NCBI GenBank assembly: GCA_903873565.1
Contig: CAIQOY010000323.1
Coordinates: forward strand, 1 to 9,298
Direction: 5' to 3'
Length of the DNA: 9,298 bases
Origin: an uncultured Actinomycetes bacterium
Lineage (GTDB): Bacteria > Actinomycetota > Thermoleophilia > Gaiellales > F1-60-MAGs149
Below the pieces are notes generated by a model that searched no databases, was not told where the DNA came from, and was given only the letters and a program-made list of their open reading frames with translations. Position numbers and translations under genes: made by a program. Below, one piece after another: positions 1 to 4,717 of the stretch; positions within the stretch are counted from its first letter, which is position 1; each line of letters starts with the position of its first letter.

Positions 1-113
1 AGGTCGGCGATCAGCCCGGGCGGCGTGCGCACGGCCCGATCCACCTCGTCGTGGACGCGCTGCAGCGCGCCCATCGCCCGCTCCGCCGCGAGATCGGTCT
101 GCCCGCCGGCCAT
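1..113 (-). CDS. N-terminal fragment of an unrecognised protein (runs off the left edge)
   Basis: The minus strand opens with ATG at 113-111 and stays open to the window edge, giving 37 complete codons beginning MAGGQTDLAAERAMGALQRV and continuing through HDEVDRAVRTPPGLIADL. I do not recognise a family from this fragment. It looks soluble and probably helical, with alternating charged and alanine residues and no signal peptide or membrane segment. Two things support it as real: coding continues to the edge without a stop, and a TAGACT hexamer lies 7 bases before the ATG, the same geometry seen at five other starts here. It follows the Nudix gene on the same strand after 45 bases and could also be read through from it. 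An internal ATG (codon 14) is a possible alternative start. Confidence 0.5.
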   Translation of the reverse strand, partial: MAGGQTDLAAERAMGALQRVHDEVDRAVRTPPGLIAD

Positions 114-126
114 CGTGCTGAGTCTA
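114..126 (-). promoter_or_regulatory. Candidate leaderless promoter (-10 TAGACT) for the left-edge gene
   Basis: On the minus strand TAGACT (126-121) is followed by exactly 7 bases (CAGCACG) and then ATG. Transcription would begin at or next to the A of the start codon. There is no purine-rich ribosome-binding site in the spacer, and I see no convincing -35 box. Confidence 0.45.
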
Positions 127-158
127 TCGGCGTCCGGAAGGCGGCGGCCGAACCGGCC

Positions 159-722
159 TCAGGCGGCCGCCGCGGCCAGCAGGCGGTCCAGCAGCCGGTA
201 GGTGATCCCCCACAGGACGACGTCGGCGGCGTCGTCGTGGGGCAGTCGCCAGGCCGAGACGCGCGTGGGCGCCTCCGGCACCTCGGCGCTGACGTGCTCG
301 AGGTCCGCGAAGGGCGTCCACCAGGCGGCCGCCAGCTCCTCCGACAGCACCAGCGGCGCGGGCTCGGTGATGTGCGCGACGTAGGCCCCGATCAGGATCG
401 GGAACGCGCGCGGCTGCAGCGGCTCGAGCATCCCGAGCACCGTCCCCGTGGCGCGCGGGTCGAAGCCGACCTCCTCCCGCGTCTCGCGGGCCGCCGCCGC
501 CAGCGGATCGGCGTCCTCCGGCTCGACGCGCCCGCCCGGCAGCCCCACGTGGCCCGACCACGGGTCGCCCGCGCGCTGCGCGCGCCGGCAGAGCAGGATC
601 TCGGTCCCGCGCCCGCCCTCCCGCAGGCACAGCATCACGCTGGCCGTCGCCGCGGGGGGCGCCGCGTCGAGCGTCCCGGCCAGGCGCGCGGCGAGCACGG
701 GGATCTCGGGCACGGGCGCCAT
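159..722 (-). CDS. Nudix hydrolase, CoA pyrophosphatase-like (NUDT7/NUDT8/YeaB type)
   Basis: A 187-residue protein, normal length for a compact Nudix hydrolase. The Nudix box begins at residue 63 (GGRVEPEDADPL) and ends at 86 with RETREEVGF, so the metal-binding RE..EE residues are intact. The segment before it, with RR-A at 46-48 and then GDPWSGHVGLPGG (52-64), resembles the CoA-pyrophosphatase subgroup, which cleaves the diphosphate of CoA or acyl-CoA to 3',5'-ADP and phosphopantetheine. General NDP-X or NTP clean-up remains possible because substrate range cannot be read reliably from motifs. The protein ends in an alanine run. ATG at 722 is chosen because it gives a normal family N-terminus and has TACCCT 6 bases upstream. 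An in-frame extension up to 923 would run through the HIT gene and is unlikely. It is divergent from the HIT gene and probably cytoplasmic. Confidence 0.9.
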   Translation of the reverse strand: MAPVPEIPVLAARLAGTLDAAPPAATASVMLCLREGGRGTEILLCRRAQRAGDPWSGHVGLPGGRVEPEDADPLAAAARETREEVGFDPRATGTVLGMLEPLQPRAFPILIGAYVAHITEPAPLVLSEELAAAWWTPFADLEHVSAEVPEAPTRVSAWRLPHDDAADVVLWGITYRLLDRLLAAAAA

Positions 723-734
723 GCCCCGAGGGTA
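723..734 (-). promoter_or_regulatory. Candidate leaderless promoter (-10 TACCCT) for the Nudix gene
   Basis: On the minus strand TACCCT (734-729) is followed by 6 bases (CGGGGC) and the Nudix ATG at 722. This places the predicted transcription start on the start codon. No Shine-Dalgarno or recognisable -35 element is seen. The hexamer is the left arm of a mirror-image module shared with the HIT promoter. Confidence 0.55.
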
Positions 735-755
735 CCCGCCCCCGCGTGCGCCGGG

Positions 756-768
756 TACGCTCCGGGGC
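756..768 (+). promoter_or_regulatory. Candidate leaderless promoter (-10 TACGCT) for the HIT-manB-GAF operon
   Basis: TACGCT (756-761) is followed by 7 bases (CCGGGGC) and the HIT start codon at 769. There is no Shine-Dalgarno sequence, and the expected start of transcription coincides with the start codon. Its upstream region overlaps the Nudix promoter, so the two polymerases would compete for the same roughly 50 bases. Confidence 0.55.
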
Positions 769-1266
769 ATGGAGCGGCTGTGGGCACCGTGGCGCCTCGA
801 GTTCGTCAAGGCCGCCTCCGGGCACGATCCGCTGGAGTGCGTCTTCTGCGCCGCCCCGGCCCGCGGCGACGACCGCGCGGCCCTGATCGTGCACCGCGGG
901 GAGCGCTGCTTCGCGCTGCTCAACCTCTACCCGTACACCAACGGCCACCTCCTGATCGCGCCCTACCGGCACCTCGCCGAGCCGGGCGAGCTCGACGCCG
1001 CCGAGCGCGCGGAGCTGTGGGACCTGCTCGACCGGGGCCTGCGCACGCTCGACGCCACGCTGCGCCCGCACGGGGCCAACGCCGGCCTCAACCTGGGCCG
1101 CGCCGCCGGCGCCGGCATCGAGGGCCACCTGCACCTGCACGTCGTGCCGCGCTGGAACGGCGACACCAACTTCATGCCCGTGCTCACCGAGACGCGCGTG
1201 ATGCCCCAGTCCCTCGACGACTCCTGGCGTCTGATCAGCGAGGCATGGGTACCCTCCACGGCATGA
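769..1266 (+). CDS. HIT-family hydrolase/nucleotidyltransferase (Ap4A phosphorylase-like)
   Basis: A 165-residue cytoplasmic protein of the histidine-triad superfamily. It starts MERLWAPWR, typical of actinobacterial HIT proteins related to the mycobacterial diadenosine-tetraphosphate phosphorylase. The triad GHLHLHVVPRW lies at 119-129, with H120, H122 and H124; by analogy with Hint proteins H122 would carry the covalent nucleotide intermediate. C24-x-x-C27, together with the triad region, may hold zinc as in some HIT/GalT relatives. The conserved downstream segment NGDTNFMPV (130-138) is intact. Likely substrates are dinucleoside polyphosphates or nucleotidylated sugars or amines; which one is not decidable here. 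It is the first gene of a plus-strand operon, and its TGA (1264-1266) overlaps the manB ATG in an ATGA, implying coupled translation. An open frame extends upstream to 448, but it is antisense to the Nudix gene; the start at 769 fits the family and the promoter. Confidence 0.9.
   Translation: MERLWAPWRLEFVKAASGHDPLECVFCAAPARGDDRAALIVHRGERCFALLNLYPYTNGHLLIAPYRHLAEPGELDAAERAELWDLLDRGLRTLDATLRPHGANAGLNLGRAAGAGIEGHLHLHVVPRWNGDTNFMPVLTETRVMPQSLDDSWRLISEAWVPSTA
1247..1265 (+). repeat. Near-copy of the HIT start module (direct repeat of 753-771)
   Basis: GGGTACCCTCCACGGCATG here aligns without gaps to GGGTACGCTCCGGGGCATG at 753-771, with 16 of 19 bases identical. Both end in the start codon of the next gene (manB and HIT respectively). 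Confidence 0.65.
1250..1262 (+). promoter_or_regulatory. Candidate internal promoter (-10 TACCCT) before manB
   Basis: TACCCT (1250-1255) lies inside the last codons of the HIT gene, followed by 7 bases (CCACGGC) and the manB ATG. The geometry matches the HIT promoter. It could produce a leaderless manB mRNA in addition to the operon transcript. The overlap with coding sequence (residues around VPSTA) lowers certainty. Confidence 0.4.
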
Positions 1267-2609
1267 CGCTCGATCCCGCCATCTTCAAGGCCTACGACGT
1301 CCGCGGCACCGTCCCGGACCAGCTCGACCCCGACGGCGCCCGCCGCATCGCGCGCGCCTACGTGGAGGCCTTCCGGCCGAAGCGCATCGCGATCGGCCAC
1401 GACATGCGCCTCTCATCCCCCGAGCTCGCCCGCGCCGCGATCGAGGGCGCGACCGCCGGCGGCGCCGACGTCGACGTGCTCGGGGAGATCGGCACCGAGA
1501 TGCTCTACTTCGCGGTCGCCGAGAACGGCCTCGACGGCGGCCTGATCGTCACCGCCTCCCACAACCCGGCCGAGTACAACGGCATGAAGATCGTGCGCGC
1601 GGGGGCCCAGCCGGTCGGCAGCGCCTCCGGCCTCAACGAGGTCAAGGCGGCCGCCCTCGGCGACCCCCTCCCCGACGCCGCCGCGCCCGGCACCGCCAGC
1701 CCGGTCGACGTGCTGCCCGCCTACGCGGACAAGATGCTCTCCCTCGTCGACGCCGATGCGATGCGCGACCTCGAGGTCGTCCTCGACGGCGGCAGCGGCA
1801 TGGCCGGCACGATGCTGGGCCCGATCCTGGAGCGCCTGCCGGTCCGCGCCGTGCCGTTCTTCCTGGAGCCGGACGGCGCCTTCCCGGACCACCAGCCGAA
1901 CCCGCTGCTCGAGGAGAACCGCGCCTTCATCGAGGGCAAGGTGCGCGAGCACCCGGGCGCCCTCGGCATCGCCTGGGACGGCGACGCCGACCGCTGCTTC
2001 TTCATCGACGAGGACGGCGAGTTCGTCCCCGGCGACTTCATGACCGCGCTGCTCGCCGAGGAGGTGCTGCGCCTGCACCCGGGCGCCACCATCCTCTACG
2101 ACGTGCGCGCGTCCCGCGCGGTGCCCGACACCGTCGCGCGCTGCGGCGGCACCGCCGAGGTCTCGCGCGTCGGCCACGCCTTCATCAAGGTGGCGATGCG
2201 GGACACCGGCGGGATGTTCGCCGGCGAGGTCTCGGGGCACTACTACTTCCGCGAGTTCTACGGCGTCGACACCGGCATCCTGCCGGCGCTCCTCGTCCTG
2301 CAGCTCGTGTCGCGCTCCGGCTCCCGCCTCGCCGACCTGCTGGCGCCCCTGCGCGAGCGGTACCACATCACCGGCGAGATCAACTCGCCCGTGCCGGACG
2401 TCGCCCTCAAGCTCCAGGAGCTCAAGGACCGCTTCGGGGGCGGCGCGACGATCAGCCACCTCGACGGCATCTCGATCGACCACGACACCTGGCGCTTCAA
2501 CGTGCGCCCCTCCAACACCGAGCCGCTGCTGCGCCTCAACCTCGAGGCCCAGAGCGCGGCCGAGATGGCGGAGCGCCGCGACGAGGTGCTCGCGGTGATC
2601 CGGGGATGA
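1263..2609 (+). CDS. manB: Phosphomannomutase/phosphoglucomutase (alpha-D-phosphohexomutase)
   Basis: A 448-residue enzyme that interconverts hexose-6-phosphate and hexose-1-phosphate, feeding GDP-mannose or UDP-glucose synthesis for envelope polysaccharides and glycolipids. All four active-site loops are present. The phosphoserine loop TASHNP is at 97-102 (S99 carries phosphate), and the magnesium loop DGDADR is at 239-244. The sugar-specificity loop GEVSGHYYF is at 321-329, and the phosphate-binding loop RPSNTEP is at 415-421. The GE-S-H-YYF loop resembles the dual mannose/glucose enzymes (AlgC; mycobacterial ManB) more than phosphoglucosamine mutase. Length is normal for the family. The start at 1263 gives MTLDPAIFKAYDVRG, with the usual family N-terminus; an in-frame ATG at 1245 would add six residues within the HIT gene. 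It overlaps the HIT stop by four bases and ends in an ATGA overlap with the next gene. Mannose versus glucose preference is uncertain. Confidence 0.93.
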   Translation: MTLDPAIFKAYDVRGTVPDQLDPDGARRIARAYVEAFRPKRIAIGHDMRLSSPELARAAIEGATAGGADVDVLGEIGTEMLYFAVAENGLDGGLIVTASHNPAEYNGMKIVRAGAQPVGSASGLNEVKAAALGDPLPDAAAPGTASPVDVLPAYADKMLSLVDADAMRDLEVVLDGGSGMAGTMLGPILERLPVRAVPFFLEPDGAFPDHQPNPLLEENRAFIEGKVREHPGALGIAWDGDADRCFFIDEDGEFVPGDFMTALLAEEVLRLHPGATILYDVRASRAVPDTVARCGGTAEVSRVGHAFIKVAMRDTGGMFAGEVSGHYYFREFYGVDTGILPALLVLQLVSRSGSRLADLLAPLRERYHITGEINSPVPDVALKLQELKDRFGGGATISHLDGISIDHDTWRFNVRPSNTEPLLRLNLEAQSAAEMAERRDEVLAVIRG

Positions 2610-2956
2610 GCGACCACGACGCGCTGGTCGCCGCGGTCGCCGCCATCGTCGACGGCGGCGAGGAGTCCGACGCGATCCTGCGGGCCGCGGTCGGCGCGCT
2701 CGCGCAGGCGAGCGGGGCCGGCGTCGGGATCCGCTTCGTCGAGGAGGGCGCCTTCACCGACGGCCCCTGGGCCGGCCCGGCCGGCGAGCGCGCCGCGGAG
2801 GTGCCGATCCGCTACGAGGACGACGTCGTCGCCGAGCTCGTGTCCGCGGCGCCCCTCGACGACGCGGCGCGCGCCGCGTGGGAGCGCGTCGCCGACCTCC
2901 TCAGCCCCTTCTGCCTGGTGGGCTGGGACATCGGCGGCGAGGACTGGGAGCCGTAG
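2606..2956 (+). CDS. Small GAF-like domain protein of unknown function
   Basis: A 116-residue acidic soluble protein, third in the HIT-manB operon, whose ATG overlaps the manB stop as ATGA (2606-2609). The order of elements suggests a degenerate GAF fold: an N-terminal helix (about 4-36), a strand with GVGIRFVEEGAF (39-50), a GPWAG turn (53-57), a core strand VPIRYEDDVVAELV (66-79), and a C-terminal helix WERVADLLSPF (92-102). It finishes with LVGWDIGGEDWEP. I see no metal or cofactor ligands beyond a single cysteine (C103), no membrane segment and no effector domain, so it would be a stand-alone ligand-binding or partner protein. The codon pattern matches its neighbours, and the tight coupling argues it is a real gene with a role tied to manB. 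The GAF assignment is by pattern only, and no substrate can be proposed. Confidence 0.7.
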   Translation: MSDHDALVAAVAAIVDGGEESDAILRAAVGALAQASGAGVGIRFVEEGAFTDGPWAGPAGERAAEVPIRYEDDVVAELVSAAPLDDAARAAWERVADLLSPFCLVGWDIGGEDWEP

Positions 2957-2959
2957 GGC

Positions 2960-3457
2960 CTAGACCCCGCTGGACGACGGGCTGCGCCCGATCAGGATCC
3001 GGTCGAGGTCGTCGCGCACCTGGTGCGGGTCGTTGACGCCGCGCAGCGCGAGCTCCGCGTCGCCCACCTCCGAGCCGGCCGTGTCGAACTCGACGTCGCC
3101 GAAGTTGAGCAGGCGCCCGAGCAGGCCCTGGCCGGTGTTGACGTTCTGGATCCGCTCGAGGCTGGCGCTGCGCTCGTTGCGGTTGAGGATGCCGTGGCGG
3201 ACGATCAGGCGGCGGTCCGTGACCGTGTAGTGGGTGTCGAGCCGGCGCACCCAGGCGAGCACGATGACGATCGCGACGAGGATCACGGTCGCGGCGAAGA
3301 ACCACGTCACCGCCACGCTCGAGACCTGGCTCAGCACGACGCCCGCGATCAGGGGGATCAGGGCCAGGATGCCCCACTTGAGGATGAAGGTCAGCGACCA
3401 CTTCCACGTGGGCCGACCGGCCCAGATCAGCTTCTCGCCATCGAGGATGTCCGCCAT
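2960..3457 (-). CDS. Membrane protein with bacterial PH domain (bPH_2, YdbS-like)
   Basis: A 165-residue protein. A short cytoplasmic head (MADILDGEKLIWAGRPTWKW) is followed by two closely spaced hydrophobic segments, about residues 21-46 and 48-70, forming a helical hairpin in the membrane. A bacterial pleckstrin-homology-like domain occupies about 73-155. Its hallmark pattern is visible: HYTVTDRRLIVRHGIL (76-91), then ERIQNVNTGQGLLGRLLNFG (101-120) and the strand DVEFDTAGSE (121-130). Proteins of this type are common in Gram-positive bacteria, and their precise roles are largely unknown. The start at 3457 is supported by GGGAGGG 6 bases upstream, the best ribosome-binding site in the window, and by the usual N-terminal EGE/DGEKLIW pattern. 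It is convergent with the GAF-like gene (three bases apart) and divergent from the FAD enzyme gene. The minus frame stays open far upstream, but that is antisense to the FAD gene. Confidence 0.85.
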   Translation of the reverse strand: MADILDGEKLIWAGRPTWKWSLTFILKWGILALIPLIAGVVLSQVSSVAVTWFFAATVILVAIVIVLAWVRRLDTHYTVTDRRLIVRHGILNRNERSASLERIQNVNTGQGLLGRLLNFGDVEFDTAGSEVGDAELALRGVNDPHQVRDDLDRILIGRSPSSSGV

Positions 3458-3493
3458 GTCAGGCCCTCCCGCCGCAGTGACGGGGTCACGGTA
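3458..3493 (-). promoter_or_regulatory. Ribosome-binding site and candidate -10 for the PH-domain gene
   Basis: On the minus strand GGGAGGG (3470-3464) sits 6 bases before the ATG, an ideal Shine-Dalgarno placement. A TACCGT hexamer (3493-3488) further upstream could be the -10, giving a leader of roughly 24 bases. This is the one clearly leadered start in the window. The RBS is convincing; the -10 is weak. Confidence 0.5.
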
Positions 3494-3526
3494 CAGGACG
3501 GGCGCCCGGACCGCACCCGCCGGTGG

Positions 3527-3538
3527 TAGGGTCCCGGC
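3527..3538 (+). promoter_or_regulatory. Candidate leaderless promoter (-10 TAGGGT) for the FAD oxidoreductase gene
   Basis: TAGGGT (3527-3532) is followed by 6 bases (CCCGGC) and the GTG start at 3539. No Shine-Dalgarno sequence is present. The geometry supports GTG at 3539 as the true start. No clear -35 element is seen. Confidence 0.5.
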
Positions 3539-4717
3539 GTGCCCGCGACCTGCGACGTCTGCGTGATCGGCGCCGGCCTCGTCGGCTCCTCCACCGCGAA
3601 CGCGCTCCTGCGCGCCGGCGCGGGGACCGTGGCCGTCGTCGACCGCGCCCACCCGGGCGACGGCGACTCCGGCCTCACCTTCGGCATGGTCCGCCGGCAC
3701 TACACGAACCCGGTCCTGATCCAGCTCTCGATGCTGGGCACCGAGATCCTGATCCACTGGGACGACGAGGTCGGCGTCGGCGCGAGCGGCTACACCCCGA
3801 CCGGCTACCTCCTGCCCGTCCCCGAGCGCCTCGCGGACGTCTGCCGCGGCCAGGTCGAGCGCCAGCGCGCGCTCGGCCTCGACACGCGCTTCTTGGCCCC
3901 CGACGAGATCGGCGCGGTCGAGCCCCTGATGGCCCTCGACGACGTCGCCGGAGCCGCCTACGAGCCCGCGGGCGGCGTCTGCGACGCGCGGCAGATGATC
4001 GCCGGCTGGACCCTCGACTCGCTGGCCCGCGGCCTCGACCTGCGCCAGAACGCGGCCGTCGAGGAGATCCTGGTGGCCGGCGGGAGCGCCGTCGGCGTGC
4101 GCCTCGCGGGCGGCGAGGAGATCCACGCCGGCCGCGTCGTCGTGGCCACGGGCGGCTGGTCGGGCGAGCTGCTCGGCCCGCTCGGCTGGGAGGCCCCGAT
4201 CGCGCTCAGCCGCATCCAGGTCGCCGTCCTGCGCCTCGACCCCGGGCAGCCGGCGCCCGCCGCCGTCACCTCCGACGCCGTCTCCAACGTCGTCGTGCGG
4301 GCCGCCGCGGGCCGCGACATCTGGGTCGTCGCCTACCAGGCCGGCACCCCCGAGATCCACGTGCGCGACGACTGCCAGCGCCCGCTCCTCGACGGCTACG
4401 AGGAGGCGATCCGCACGGCGCTCGCCGCGCGCTTCCCGTCGCTGGCCGGCCAGCCGCTGGTCGGCGGCTGGGGCGGCGCCTACGACCACACGCCCGACTG
4501 GCACCCGGTCGCGGGGCCCGTGCCCGGCATCGACGACCTCTGGGTCTGCGCGGGCTGGTCGGGCCACGGCCTCAAGTCGACGCCCGCGATCGGCCGCGTC
4601 CTCGCCGACCTCATGACGGGCCGCGCGCCGGCCGTGGACATCGCCGCGCTCGCGCCCGACCGCTTCGCCCGCGGCGAGCTCAACCCGCTCGCCTACGGCC
4701 CCGGCGCGCGCGCCTAG
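3539..4717 (+). CDS. FAD-dependent oxidoreductase, DAO / sarcosine oxidase beta-like family
   Basis: A 392-residue flavoenzyme, normal length for the D-amino-acid oxidase/sarcosine oxidase family. The N-terminal Rossmann motif GAGLVG (11-16) and the acidic strand end VVD (D35) bind FAD. VRRHYTNP (51-58) is the loop that follows in SoxB-like members. A second FAD contact, VVVATGGW, lies at 200-207. The C-terminal part carries GGWGGAYDHTPDWHPVAGP (309-327) and CAGWSGHGLKSTPAIG (337-352), the conserved substrate- and flavin-binding end. The family oxidises secondary or primary amines, or amino acids such as sarcosine, glycine betaine derivatives or proline, reducing FAD. The substrate cannot be told here, and no partner subunit or folate domain is adjacent. 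The cysteine used for covalent flavin in monomeric sarcosine oxidase is not apparent in the TPD region, so FAD is probably non-covalent. It starts with GTG right after a TAGGGT box; its TAG stop lies on the palindrome shared with the rel stop. Confidence 0.88.
   Translation: MPATCDVCVIGAGLVGSSTANALLRAGAGTVAVVDRAHPGDGDSGLTFGMVRRHYTNPVLIQLSMLGTEILIHWDDEVGVGASGYTPTGYLLPVPERLADVCRGQVERQRALGLDTRFLAPDEIGAVEPLMALDDVAGAAYEPAGGVCDARQMIAGWTLDSLARGLDLRQNAAVEEILVAGGSAVGVRLAGGEEIHAGRVVVATGGWSGELLGPLGWEAPIALSRIQVAVLRLDPGQPAPAAVTSDAVSNVVVRAAAGRDIWVVAYQAGTPEIHVRDDCQRPLLDGYEEAIRTALAARFPSLAGQPLVGGWGGAYDHTPDWHPVAGPVPGIDDLWVCAGWSGHGLKSTPAIGRVLADLMTGRAPAVDIAALAPDRFARGELNPLAYGPGARA

Larger units (their letters stand above)
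720..771. repeat. Imperfect inverted repeat spanning the divergent Nudix/HIT start region
   Basis: The left arm (720-737, CATGCCCCGAGGGTACCC) matches the reverse complement of the right arm (753-771, GGGTACGCTCCGGGGCATG) with one one-base gap and one mismatch. The 15-base centre (738-752) is GC-only apart from a single T (position 747). Each arm holds a start codon, spacer and -10 hexamer, so the two divergent promoters mirror each other. Both predicted transcripts start at the outer edges, so the palindrome would act as DNA, not as an RNA hairpin. Confidence 0.8.

Noticed and set aside
146..158. Small hairpin GGCCG-AAC-CGGCC just after the Nudix stop
   Set aside because: Five-base stem with no U-rich tract; such stems are frequent by chance at this base composition.
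723..923. Longer N-terminus for the Nudix protein
   Set aside because: The extension lies antisense to the HIT coding region and crosses the divergent promoter. It has no Nudix family similarity that I can see.
51..1262. Long plus-strand open frame fused in front of manB
   Set aside because: This part is antisense to the Nudix gene and out of frame with HIT, with an arginine-rich translation. Family homology starts only at MTLDPAIFKAYDVRG (1263).
1245..1262. Alternative manB start at ATG 1245 adding MGTLHG
   Set aside because: It would add six non-family residues. The ATG at 1263 has both the ATGA overlap and the -10 geometry.
2978..2990. Hairpin CGGGC-TGC-GCCCG downstream of the GAF-like gene
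   Set aside because: It is within the PH coding sequence, short, and lacks a T tract, so it is not a convincing intrinsic terminator.
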